DNA of 64,000 nucleotides from Cristatella mucedo. Lineage: Eukaryota; Bryozoa; Phylactolaemata; Cristatellidae. Below are positions 24,126 through 34,470 of this stretch, in pieces. The notes under the pieces are model-generated. The model ran no database searches. It was not told where the DNA came from and saw nothing but the letters and a program-made list of their open reading frames with translations. The first letter of the stretch is position 1; every line of letters starts with the position of its first letter. The stretch covers positions 1,092,001-1,156,000 of the forward strand of contig WPIO01000044.1 in assembly GCA_009760855.2 (NCBI GenBank), in the 5' to 3' direction. A program made the position numbers and the translations under genes.

Positions 24126-25309
24126 GTGATGTCAGTCAGCTGTGCAATGTGGCCTTGCACATATAGCTCCTTTGTGGCTGTGAAATGTATAGCTCTACTT
24201 TAAGATACAAATTTTGATTAAGGTATAGGCGGTCTTGTTTGCTGCCGTGTGCTTCGATCGTCGCCTTGCCTTTGTGCATCCGTGTGGCTCCTACGATCTG
24301 CTATCATGTGCTTGAGCTTCTTTTTGAGCTGTTACTACGTTCACTGCGTTCGTGGCAGAGGAGTTTAGTACAGGAGCCGCCGCTACAGCATGCTCATTAC
24401 AGTAGAGGAAATCACCTAAAAGGAAACAGGGAAGCACGGACCTCACTAGTTAGCATTCATCATGCGATGTGCTAGGAGGCAAGAATAAAGTGCTGGCTCA
24501 CTGTGACATTATATCCTATAGGGTCGAAGTACCTCAACAATTGTAGAGCCCAAATATTGCTAGTCAGAATCACATTACTGTGCCTGAAGTCTTTGCCAAA
24601 GAAATACTCAGGCCACCACGACCCTGAAGATAGGCATGTTTGAGTGTTTTTCTTGGACAGCACCAGCAATAATAAACTAGCTTATGCCCGTGAAAAATCA
24701 CAGTAAATTTCACTGTTGCATTACAAAGCAAGCTTGAGTGTCCGATGATAACGTGCTAAGCCCGGCCAAGCCTGTGAGCCCGGCCTACTGTTAGACAAGG
24801 ACAACATACCACGACCTCGGTTGCCAAGTGATGGAACTTAATCTTCAGTCTTTCTGTTACTAACATTGCCATAAGTGAGGCATTCGATGAGTTTTGACAG
24901 CACGAAACTCGAGCGGCTTCTTCTTCAGGCTCTTCGTGTCGATGCGTTTGTCGTTCGATGAGTTCGTGTCGATGAGTTTTTGCCACATTTCTATTGAGTT
25001 TTAGGAGTGCGGTACTGAGTGGCTTCCTTTGTAGCTTGTTTTTCTCACTTTTGTCTACGATAGGCATGCTTAATTCTGCTCGATTCGCTCCTTTTTGTTT
25101 ACGATTCAGTGCTGTGAAAACTTGCTAGCCCACGATGTAGGGTGGAAACCACAGGCTTAATATGGAAATTCAACCGTGAAAAATTGCTGAAACTCAAACT
25201 TTGCTTTGGAAGGCCGGCCTAAGCGTCCGCAGACCTAGCTGGTGAGTTCAATCCACTAACTTCCAAATTCTTAGTTAATAGAGAAAAATCTATTTAGGCA
25301 TGCAGTTGC
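24126..25309. other. Unassigned sequence
   Basis: 24255-24330 resembles 20365-20400 (CCGTGTGGCTCCTACGATCTG), so a low-copy repeat may be present. No exon supported. Confidence 0.3.
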
Positions 25310-25705
25310 GATATTTAATTTCGACTTCTGTAATTCTCTGCTCGCAGGTCTGCCGGCCTATGCAATCAGGTGCTTGCAGTTGGTGAAAAACTCTGCAGCC
25401 AGGCTTGCCTGTCGTGAGCACTGCAGTTGCCACATTATACCACTTCTTGCCCGACCTGCAGTGGCTCCCAATCAAGCAGCGTACCGACTTAAAGGCTTTG
25501 TCGCTCACTTTTAGGTCCGTTCATTCTCTGACTCCAGCCTACCTATCAGAACTACTCCCCAAGTAGGTGCCATCATAACTGTTCTTCTGACTCAAATCGT
25601 TCCGATATGCCTCGAACGAACCTGAAATCTTTTGGATACCTTGCCTTTAGTTGGTATGTTACCTAAGAATAAAACTCACTCACGACTGACATCAAAATCT
25701 TCCCT
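25310..25705 (+). mobile_element. LINE family 1, fragment without tail
   Basis: ORF2 C-terminal region from [17 protein letters not shown] to a decayed KSFG block. It abuts the tail of the opposite-strand copy. Confidence 0.8.
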
Positions 25706-25708
25706 ATA

Positions 25709-26705
25709 AAAATAATAATAATATCAACACACTTGATAAAGCCCCCTCAGAGAACTCAATCTCTTTCTAGGTGCTTTACATTTGCTGCAAAGGAAACACA
25801 ATCAAACGGTTGGTGGTAGCATGCTCGATAAACAACAAGAATAACATGGTTAGGGGTGACAGGCACAGGGTCAGTATGCAAGTGTGGTTAGTGGCAGCAT
25901 GCACAGTGTCAGTATGCATTAGCACATAAAGGACGAATCACAGGGACCCACTAAATGCTGTCAAAAAAAGTGTTTTTAATTTCTTTTTAAAGGTGGTAAA
26001 GTCAAGGGATGTCGTGACGAAAGTCGGGAGTGAGATCCTGGCTTTGGGAGCATACGACCTAAAAGGCACAGTCTCCATAGGATTTCAGGTTTGTACGATG
26101 TATAGGTAAACAGATTCCGAAAAGCAGGTAGTATGAGGCTTAGCCTGGTGGGGGAGTAGATCTGATAGGGAAGGCTAGAGCCAAAGAATGAAGGAACCTA
26201 AAAGTAAGTGGCAAAATCTTGAAGTCGATGCTTTGCTTGACTGGTAGCCAGTGCAGGTCGGCAAGAAGTGGTATGATGTGGCAATTGTGACACTCACGAC
26301 AGACAAGCCTAGCTGCAGAGTTCCGCACCACTTGTAAGCTTCTGGTAGCACAGGCCGGTAGACCAGCAAGCAGTGAGTTACAGAAGTCAAGACGGGATGT
26401 CACAAATGCATGAACCAACTTAGATGTGATATCCCTGTCTAAACAAGCCCGAATTTTAGCAATGTTATGTACCTGAAAGTAGGCAGACTTGATTGTGGAG
26501 TTGATGTGGTCGTCTAATGAAAGGTCACTTTGGAACATGACACCTAGATTTCGTGCAGATTCAACAGGAGATATGCTGGTAGAGCCGATTTTGAGTGTTA
26601 GCTCTTTAATTTTTGAATCACATTTGGTTTGCCCAACTAACTAGTAATTTAGTTGTATCATCATTCAGTTTAAGAAAATTTGCTGCTATCCATGTGCAAA
26701 TGTTA
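25709..26705 (-). mobile_element. LINE family 1, 1-kb copy
   Basis: Tail and 3' UTR, then ORF2 back to NFLKLNDDTTKL, including a 132-codon open stretch (26140-26538: FQSDLSLDDHINSTIKSAYF...). Frameshifted elsewhere. Confidence 0.88.
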
Positions 26706-26815
26706 TCAATATATGCAGCAAATAATCATCAAATAAACACTGATTTGTTGCCACAAATCTTTCATTAATTGCAGGCTTAGTTTAGCCTATATAAAAATCT
26801 TTCGGGTCTTGCCTC
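26706..26815 (-). mobile_element. Partial copy of the hAT-like MITE interior
   Basis: AAATAAACACTGATTTG, TTTCATTAATTGCAGG and AAAATCTTTCGGGTCTTG match the reverse complement of 22264-22372. Termini not seen. Confidence 0.6.
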
Positions 26816-26889
26816 TACATTAAAAATTTGCAGGTCTTGTCCCCCCCCCCAGAAGACAATGGATGGGTTAGCCCCTACCAGAAACGCAT

Positions 26890-27130
26890 CTACTCTCCTG
26901 CTGCTGTCTGTGACACGTCCTTTCAAGCCGTCCTGAGCTGCTACTTTCATGATGCTCACTACCTCGACTGCTCCCCTGACTCAGCTATGCTTCCCACTTT
27001 CCCTTTGTTGCATATGATGAAGTCTGTTGGCTACCGAATGCGTACCGAAAGCCACTTAGGCTGTGAGTTCACTGTACAAAACTCTACTGTGTAACACACA
27101 CATTGTCTTTATGGCTTTGTGGAATTGCAG
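26890..27130 (+). mobile_element. LINE family 2, 3' end
   Basis: Matches the complement of 45690-45930: ACGTCCTTTCAAGCCGTCC, GTCTGTTGGCTACCGAATGCG, then the terminal palindrome near 27089-27128. Confidence 0.8.
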
Positions 27131-27138
27131 GTGGAAAT

Positions 27139-27500
27139 ACATAATAATAATACACTTGATAAAGTGCCCTCAGGGAACTTAATCTCATTCTAGGCTCTTT
27201 ACATTTGCTGCAAAGGAAACACGATCCAATGGTAAGTGGTATCATGCTTGATACACAACATGAATAACATGGTTAAGGGTGACATGCATAGGGTCAGCTT
27301 GCAAGTGTGGTTAGTGGCAACATGCACAGTGTCAGCATAAGCATAAGCACATGAAGGACGAATCACAGGGACCCACTAAATGCAGTCATAAATAGGTGCG
27401 TTTGTAATTTCTTTTTAAATGTGGTCAGGTCAGGGGATGTTCTGATGCAGGTCGGGAGGGAGTTCCAGGCTTTGGGAGCATACGAACTAAAGACAAATTT
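27139..27500 (-). mobile_element. LINE family 1, 3' end
   Basis: (TAA)n, tail (CTCAGGGAACTTAATCTCA), complete 3' UTR and the last ORF2 codons back to SYAPKAWNSLP. Confidence 0.85.
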
Positions 27501-27514
27501 ACATTACATTACAT

Positions 27515-27665
27515 ACAATTATGCTTCCTTTACAGCCTACATAAAGTGCCTGGAAAGAGATTAAATTCTTGTAAGGTGCAATACAAATGTATTATTGTTA
27601 GGAGGAGAAAAGGAGAGAGATTAAGTTCTCTTAAGGTGCTACACAGATGTATTATTATAAGGAGA
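27515..27665 (+). mobile_element. Two successive LINE/SINE tail remnants
   Basis: AAAGTGCCTGGAAAGAGATT...ATTATTG and then AGAGATTAAGTTCTCTTAAGG...ATTATTATAAGG, each ending in an ATT run. Confidence 0.65.
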
Positions 27666-28299
27666 AAAAATTAAGTCGTACTTCAACATTATATTAATCA
27701 TTTTCCTGTAAAATGAACATACAGTGTAAATCCAATTTATGAAATTTATTTGTCAGCACCGGGTAGTGAATTAGCATTGAGTTGTGTTCACATAATGTAC
27801 AGACGTGCTGACCATCTTCAAATTTATATTAAAAATGCAGTAAGCCTCCATGAAGCATCACGGACAGATTCTATTATGTATGTCCATTGTGTGGCAAAGG
27901 CAGGCACGGCAAGGCAAGTTCAATTTTAACTAGGAGAGTACAGGTTGCAACGACAAATGCTAATTAGCTAATTACCCCTTACCCCCTTTTTGACACGACA
28001 CTCATGATTTCTGTAGCATCGTCATAGTGCTATAAATACCACAACTGGCATAATGTGAGCAGGACGTCAATGACTGTGACAGACAGAACTAACTTACCAA
28101 CAATCCTAGCTTATTATAGGGGTTAGTAGACACCCGATGGCCCTTAGTCCATGCTGTCTTCTTTCCGGGCCACTGCCTCCCCCTCCCTTAGCTTCCTTAA
28201 CCTTGACGTACAGGCAAGCACACGCTGGTGCAGGTTTCTGGATGTTCGACCAATTCTTTTCTTCAACGAGGACCAACTTGGCTCTCTGCTGACCCTTCT
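27666..28299. other. Unassigned sequence
   Basis: The TIR-RHIM gene's next exon could lie here, but no segment stands out as coding. Confidence 0.25.
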
Positions 28300-28500
28300 G
28301 TTGAGCCTTGCTCACATCCAACTCACTTAATTCCCTTTCTGCTTCTATCGATGGCATTCACACTTGGACGGCCACTTTCTGAACCTTAACTATAATAAAA
28401 CTCCCCCCCTAATACTTATGGACAAGCCTACAGTCACACTCAGATTGCAAGCACTTAAAATCAAGATTGGTTCATCTGGCATGACTCCTTAGCCGACTGC
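28300..28500 (+). mobile_element. LINE family 1 RT fragment
   Basis: Reads DGIHTWTATF, then LNLNYNKTPPLILMDKP and LKIKIGSSGMTP with frameshifts: the segment after the catalytic box. Confidence 0.65.
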
Positions 28501-28898
28501 CTGCCCACCATCTGGACGTGCTTTTCCAAAACGGTACTTGTATGCCCCCTTACACATGCGCACAAGCACACACAACATGCACACACTGTGTGCACTCCTC
28601 TACGAGCGTGAGGGCCTAGAAAGCTTTCACCTGCTGGTGTGCTGCCCCGTGCCCACAAGCGCACGAACGTAGGCATGACAGGTCTCAGGCCTCAGTGAAA
28701 GCACCGGCTAGGAAGGCTGAATAATACTATGCACCAACGCTTTGCACACCATGGGCTCTCCAAGTTTAACACGACGATGGCAGAGATTAACCCAGCAGCA
28801 GGGCTCAATGGAAGTGGCAAGCAGCTCGCTACGCCTCACTCGTGCAGCTCACGCATGCTCGCGCGCACACAGGCCACACATCCCTTGAGAGGAGAGCA
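28501..28898. other. Sequence following the TIR-RHIM exon
   Basis: Likely intron. It contains a CA/GC-rich stretch (28555-28600). No acceptor plus open frame was convincing. Confidence 0.3.
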
Positions 28899-28910
28899 GC
28901 TTACCTCAGC
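28899..28910 (-). other. Splice donor ending the TIR-RHIM exon
   Basis: CTGAG|GTAAGC on the minus strand is a near-perfect donor. The TAA that appears to end the frame is bases 2-4 of the intron. The next exon must lie below 28.9 kb or outside what I can recognise. Confidence 0.6.
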
Positions 28911-29709
28911 TCGGTGACCTCGCCCGACCTCAGCCAGCTCGGGGCACAGTAGTGCGTGGCATTTGAGTCGCCAACTTGCACCGTCGACTGGTGTGCGCTT
29001 ACGTTGATATTGTATATGACTGTCGAAGGCACGTGTGCGTTCGATGCCACCGCCGGTCGACGTGTGCGCCCGCACTGGGTGGCACTCGAACGAACCGACA
29101 CGCCGGCAGCCATGCCAACGCCGCCATCGTTTCCCGCCTTGGCGGCAGAAGCAGCTGCCGGCTTCGTCTGCCGCTCCAGCTGCAGCCTTCGCTCCTCCTC
29201 CTCTTCCTCCTCCTGCAGGGTGAGCTTCGCATTCTGCCACTGGGCCTCCAGCTCGCGCCACAAGCTCTCCGCTGCGTCCGACTTGAGCAATCCGGTCACG
29301 GCAGCCTCGAAGTGGCGGTCGCGGCAGTAGAGGCCGGTCAGCGAGCCGAAGCCCCAAGCCAGGCGCCTGTACTGCGACTTGGGCTTGCAGTAGATGGGTA
29401 TCAGCCGGCTGGCATAGCGCCTGCTGCGGACGAGCGCGGTCTGGGCCAGCAGCTCGCCACAGTGCTGCTCGAGGAAGCCGCCGCGCTCGGCAAAGAACGA
29501 GTCGGTGGCATAGACGAACCAGTACTGGCTGTTGCGCACGGCCAGCTCGGTGCGCCTGTACTCGTCGGCCTCCAGTGCCAGCAGGCCGGCGTCGTTGTAC
29601 AGGCGACCGGAGAAGCCGAGACGCTCCAGGCGCTCGAACAGCTCCTGCGCTTCGCCACCGGCGTCGTCGGCGAAGAAGAGGACGAAGCGGCGCAGCGGCA
29701 GACGACCGT
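28905..29709 (-). CDS. TIR - coiled coil - RHIM adaptor-like protein, internal exon
   Basis: The frame is open from 29992 (TTG, not a start) to 28901; residues below count from 29992. TIR domain, about 101-236: RRFVLFFADD (first strand), helix ELFERLERLGF, loop YNDAGLLALEADE, strand YWFVYATDSFF, strand RLIPIYCKP, last helix HFEAAVTGLL. An acidic coiled coil (LWRELEAQW..., then a Glu run) spans 240-275. A low-complexity linker follows. At 325-348 comes IYNIN...STVQVGDSNATHY, which has the RHIM core [IV]-Q-[VIL]-G-x-x-N and the preceding I-Y-N of RIPK1/RIPK3. TIR-helix-RHIM is the order of vertebrate TRIF (TICAM1), which signals from TLRs to RIP kinases and TBK1. The exon ends CTGAG|GTAAGC, so the stop lies inside an intron. 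Its 5' end is a guess: CTGCTGCAG|AC at 29709, TTTGCAG at about 29822, or an unspliced ATG at about 29782. GC content is far above the flanks. TICAM orthology is inference. Confidence 0.8.
28949..29020 (-). other. RHIM amyloid motif
   Basis: This codes for VQVGDSN with an upstream IYN. RHIMs are short segments that stack into amyloid fibrils in RIPK1, RIPK3, TRIF and ZBP1. Core residues V338, Q339, V340, G341 and N344 are all present (numbering from 29992). Asn/Ser/Thr/His-rich flanks also fit. Confidence 0.75.
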
Positions 29710-30104
29710 CTGCAGCAGCAGAAGCGCGACGCACTGGTGGCGTGGCATGACGCAAGCGCCCTCCGAGCGGTGGCCTGCCCATAGAGCCCGAGGACGACTG
29801 GCTCAGCCACTTGGCAACCGATTCCAGCTGCAAAGCCACGTGCCTAGGCGAAGGTCGGGTGGCTCGAGGCCAAGCACAGACGGGCCTATAATCGCCGATG
29901 CACAAGCCCGAAATGAAAACGTCATCTGGTCTCAACGACTTACTGATTGGACTGGTGCACTCGGCGCTTCTCGGCAGGTGGGTTCCAGACAAAACATGCC
30001 CCCTCCCACCAAAAAAGGCCTGAGCTCAGGCAGAGACCAGGAGCTGTCTCCATGCTGATTCTCAGGGTTACGAGTGTGTATTAGGGGGCGGGAGCCATGT
30101 GGCT

Positions 30105-30418
<314 letters not shown>

Positions 30419-30764
30419 ACACGGTAATCTGCTGCTTGCATTCAACACCGAGCAATGTGAAATCCCCTAATCATCCTCTTCTAAAAGGCAATGCTTATTA
30501 AGCAAGTCTGTGTAGGCATGCCATGCTAGACGCTTCCAGTGAGCAGCTTCGGGCTCTCAAATTGTGTGAAAAACTTCTTTTTAGAGTGCTAAAGCATTCT
30601 TCTGGGCTGCACCAAGCTTCAAGCTGTCAATAAACCGTTTTGAGAGCTAAGCTAGCAGTTAAAATAGCAAGTTTACTGGGGAGCCTTTTTGTGCAGATGT
30701 CGAAGTGAAGGCCGCCCCAATCTTGTGACACATCCCTTAAGGTCGAGGTTTAGCTTACCTACAC
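30419..30764. other. No feature recognised
   Basis: Spacer between the CT tract and a SINE. Confidence 0.3.
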
Positions 30765-30900
30765 TAGCCGCCTTGGTTTGGCCCAGGAGTAACGTGCTCA
30801 TCTTTAACGGCCAAGGTCGTGGGCTCAAGCCTTGTGACATATGTAAAGTACCTAGATAGAAATTAAGTTCTTTATGGGAGGTGTACAAATGAATTATATG
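30765..30900 (+). mobile_element. SINE-A copy, diverged
   Basis: TTGGTTTGGCCCAGGAGTAACG head, GTCGTGGGCTCAAGCC box B, then AAGTACCTAGATAGAAATT...GTACAAATGAATTATA. Confidence 0.75.
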
Positions 30901-31919
30901 TTAAGTATACATATATAGCCAATCCGGGCTAACACGAGCCCAACGCATTGGTCAGATGCAGCACATTTGAGGCTTAGTAGCAATATCATGGTAAGAGCAG
31001 AGCTGGAGTTTAGCTTGGAGCTCTTGCAAATCGTAGAGCAGTCACGCAGAGTTCAGATCACCTGCCCAGAGTTCGGACTGGCGATTCTTTCAACCATCCA
31101 CTCCCTATTTCACAGCTGTCACCATTTCCTAGTGTCGGTTCAATGTTTGCAACTATTGAAAATTCTTACCAATGGCCCTTTCCTGTGTGGCCCTTTCCGG
31201 TGGTTCATCTGTCATTAGGAAGGTCATGTACATTGTCATAACAGTAGAACGAAGGAAAACGAACTTGCAAGGCAGAGGAAGAGCAACAGTGAAGGCTGCA
31301 CAGTAAACTCTACCACAGTAAAAGAAGGCACATAGAAGAGTGAAGACGTAGCCTTGCCAGCAATAAACTGCATCTCACATGCTGTTTAGCCAACAGACTA
31401 GACAATTATTTTCAAAATCTGGTGATCCATATTTCATTTCGATACCATCAGGGTCGAGGGCTGTCATCACGGGTTTCAAATTCCAATCAAATTCGGATGC
31501 TTTCCCAGTCAGTCATCTTTGATAGCTTCACCGTGCTTGAGACTTTTACTTGAAACCCCTCTTTACATAGTCCTCTAGAGCCTATCCAAAACACTTTCAC
31601 GTCTAGCTCAAGTGATCAGTGACAATTCTTTCACTGCAGATGAATTAACAAGTGACCTCTGGGTCAACATGCGACACTCAGCCAACTGACACGTCACCAG
31701 CATATGATTTCGCTGCTTGTAGGGCCAGGCCCAATAGTAGGACTATAGTCGGCAGAACTTCTAAACATGCCAGTTGGCACACGAATTCATCAACATGGGT
31801 CTGAAGAAGGGAAGTGTTTAACATGTGGACATGCCACATTGCTCGAGTGGCACAGTAAAACAACAAGCAACAGGCACAAATGGACCGGAGGCAAGGGCAA
31901 GATTGAGTCCCCTCCCACA
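30901..31919. other. Unassigned sequence
   Basis: 1 kb without a recognisable element. Probably intronic if the 32706 exon belongs to the TIR-RHIM gene. Confidence 0.3.
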
Positions 31920-32620
31920 ATAATGAACTAAATCTCTTTCTGGGCACTGTATAAGTGCTAGAAAGTAAGCATTTCAATTTTAGTGATAAAATAACGCTTT
32001 CTGTCTGTACGCACATGTGCACGCACAGAACAAATTTTTACACGGACCCAGCAATTGCTATGAGCAACAGGTGCGATTTTAGCTCCTTTTTTAACGTCAT
32101 CAAGTCAGAGGATGTCGCTACCTCTGTCGCGATTCATACAAGCTGCAGGTATGGTCTCCACGAAGTTTGAGGTAGGCTGAGGCACAGTTAAACGGAAAGG
32201 TAGGCCGGAGTAAGAGAATGAAAAGACTTTATTGCGTGAAACAAAAACTTGAATTTTATAAGTTTCTTGGTTATTAGAAAGCTCGCGGCGGTGAGACGAG
32301 GTGCAACGTAACAGTTCGACGTTCGTGACAGACAAGCCCTAGCTGCCAAGTTTGGCGGAAACTGTAAGCGTCTTATTGTACAGACAGGAGTAATACAAAT
32401 AATATTAACAAGACATTTGTATGGGGCCCTGGCAAGATTGGCGAGTAATGAGTTACAGTAGTTGAGACGGGATGTCACAAATGCATGGACGAACATGGAT
32501 GCGGTATCCTTGCCTAACTATGCCCGAACTTTTGAAATGGTACATCCCTGAAAATGGGCAGGCTTAACTGTGGAGCTAATGCAGTCATCGAGTGAAATAT
32601 AGCTTCGGAACAGAGCAATA
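31920..32620 (-). mobile_element. LINE family 1, decayed copy
   Basis: Tail (TAATGAACTAAATCTCTTTC), 3' UTR remnants and ORF2 ([19 protein letters not shown], 32188-32496) with many changes. Confidence 0.75.
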
Positions 32621-32687
32621 AGCTATAAACTTCTGACGGATCGCGTGGGCAGCATAAAAGCTCGTTGTAATTACTTCCGAGACCTAC

Positions 32688-32706
32688 CGACGATGGACGG
32701 ATCCAT
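32688..32706 (-). CDS. Candidate 19-nt first coding exon (TIR-RHIM gene?)
   Basis: An ATG at 32706 encodes MDPSIV plus one base and is followed by G|GTAGGT. The phase (1) matches the acceptor at 29709, which would give MDPSIVDGRLPLRRFVLFF. It lies about 300 nt below a CCAAT-containing, GC-rich region. Support is phase, a canonical donor and position only. Confidence 0.3.
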
Positions 32707-32989
32707 AGCAGCCTGGCGCTACACGGAGCAGCGAGAGAAAAAGCTCCGAATCTCGCACGCTCCGATGCGATCAGTCAACTTCCTTCAGCATGGATGTTCC
32801 TGTAGTGTACAACCCGCGACACCTAAGGACGCTTACAGTGCGAGTCGCGGGAGATCCGGCGGCTCGACCTTGACCCTATTAGCTAGGTCGGCCGCACCTA
32901 TGAAGAGGAACTCTTCCGCGGAGCTATCTCCCTTCCAGCAATCCGAGCCACACAAAGTAAAGCGAAACTAGGATAACCACCACTGGAAA

Positions 32990-33070
32990 CGACGGTCGTA
33001 CGGTGTCTCATTGGTCAATCTTCGATCCAATCCGGAGATGGCAACAGCGGTAGCGTGGCTTGTCTGGTTT
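32990..33070. promoter_or_regulatory. CCAAT-cluster promoter-like region
   Basis: ATTGGTCAATC near 33010 and CCAATCC near 33028 form back-to-back NF-Y-type sites, followed by GAGATGGCAACAGCGGTAGC (YY1/RFX-like half sites). The block 32640-33120 is GC- and CpG-richer than its flanks. It could serve the minus-strand candidate exon at 32706 or a plus-strand transcript. Confidence 0.35.
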
Positions 33071-33159
33071 CCTGTCGACCGTGCCTTCGCTGCCCCTGAT
33101 AACTGAGGCTGCTGCGACGTCTATAATTTAGCGGTGTATGATGTCCCGTGCATGGGCAT

Positions 33160-33194
33160 TGGCTTTCTCTCTTTCTCTTTCCCCCTCTCTCTTT

Positions 33195-33277
<83 letters not shown>

Positions 33278-33279
33278 GC
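33160..33279 (+). repeat. (CT)n microsatellite
   Basis: About 75 nt of pure CT after a CT/C-rich lead-in. Confidence 0.95.
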
Positions 33280-33427
33280 TGTGCGCTTGAAGAACCCTTA
33301 TTAATCCAATCCTTTGAACTACGTGGTATTTAGTTTACAGTGCTGTATATTAGTCTTAAGGTTAGAGAGTGCTCCTTTAAGTGAACCAATCAGCTTAATA
33401 AAAAGATAATGGCTTATTAGCCTATAA

Positions 33428-33690
33428 TAATGGTGATTCACAAAGCATCCCAAGAGAACTAGAACTCTTTCTAGGCACTTGAGATGTGGCCGAAAGGAAG
33501 CAGGTCAACTGATTCGTAAATCGCATTTCACACAAGTATGCAATAACAATAATTATTATCATAGGGCATTTGTATAGCACCGTAGGATAACTTAAACTCT
33601 AGCCATACACTTTATAATTGGCTGCAAGAGAATAAATACCCAAGGGTTGGCGACTTGCATGGTATCAAACATTAAAAATAAGAAATTGAT
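33428..33690 (-). mobile_element. Two LINE family 1 tail remnants
   Basis: 33428-33535 and 33545-33690 each start with a degraded tail. The second carries the older-subfamily 3' UTR (AATACCCAAGGGTTGG) also seen near 4380. Confidence 0.65.
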
Positions 33691-33695
33691 AAAAA

Positions 33696-33805
33696 ATAAT
33701 GAGCTGATTTAACAGCCGTTCTTTATAGCAAATGTAAAGTGCCTAGAAAGTAATTGAGTTCTCTGAGGGCGCTATATCAAATGCATTGCTATTATTATTA
33801 TTTAA
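33696..33805 (+). mobile_element. SINE-B tail fragment joined to a LINE tail
   Basis: GAGCTGATTTAACAGCCG (a minus-strand SINE-B tail), then GCAAATGTAAAGTGCCTAG...GGGCGCTATATCAAATG and (ATT)n on the plus strand. Confidence 0.65.
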
Positions 33806-33811
33806 TAATAT

Positions 33812-33955
33812 TATTTAATATAATTCATTTGTATAGCGCCCTAAGAGAACTTAATCTCTATTCAGGCGCTTCACACATGCCTCAGGGCTCGAGCCCACGA
33901 CCTCAACCAGACCTTGGCTGGGGGCGAGCACCTTAACCGCTGGACCAAACCAGTA
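33812..33955 (-). mobile_element. SINE-A copy, near full length
   Basis: Tail TTCATTTGTATAGCGCCC at the left, box B GGGCTCGAGCCC and head ending AACCGCTGGACCAAACCAG. A good reference copy. Confidence 0.88.
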
Positions 33956-33956
33956 G

Positions 33957-34280
33957 TAGCAGTAGTAGTAGTGCGTTTTTATCTGCCTTTTAAATTTTCT
34001 CATGTCAGGGGATGTCGCAACATCAGTTGAGAGTGAGTTCCATGCTTTGGGAGCATGCAAATGACAGGCGCGGTCTTCAAAGAATTTAGTGGATTAGGGA
34101 CACAGCTAGCTAAGTGACTAATCAGAGGAGTGTACAAGGGCTAGCCTGGCGGGGAAGCATTTCAGACAGATTGGCCGGATGTGTATTCTGTAGCAAGAAC
34201 CCAAGTTTAAAATAACAATGACAGGACCTTAGATACGTTGCTTGATGGGTAGCCGCACAGGTCGGTGTGTGGTGTGATGG
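33957..34280 (-). mobile_element. LINE family 1, ORF2 3' fragment without tail
   Basis: Minus strand HAPKAWNSLSTDVATSPDMRKF and flanking sequence. It follows an AGT-rich run directly beside the SINE. Confidence 0.7.
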
Positions 34281-34324
34281 AATTTACTTTCGAGTGGTTT
34301 TTCTGCTCTCGTTGCAATTAAGCG

Positions 34325-34470
34325 TTGCTGAAATCCCTCTTATTCGTATTTCAACCGCCTTAGCGGCTATAACCACTGCTTCGCAGTGAGCAATAAAGGA
34401 TTGCCAGCCGAAGGACTCGAACCCACGATCTGAGTCGTAAAGCGCGAGCACTTTAACCCTGGGCAAAGAT
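34325..34470 (-). mobile_element. SINE-B copy, tail degraded
   Basis: TTAGCGGCTATAACCACTGC, AATAAAGGATTGCC and GGACTCGAACCCACGA (box B complement), then the tRNA-like head. Confidence 0.75.

Noticed and set aside
28106-28357. 83-codon minus frame, Lys/Glu-rich, just below the TIR-RHIM exon
   Set aside because: Its 5' part overlaps, in antisense, a recognisable LINE family 1 RT fragment, and no acceptor fits the required phase convincingly.
28976-30058. 360-codon plus-strand frame opposite the TIR exon
   Set aside because: It is a shadow of the GC-rich minus-strand exon. The product is Ala/Leu/Gly/Arg-rich without a domain, while the minus frame has a TIR domain.
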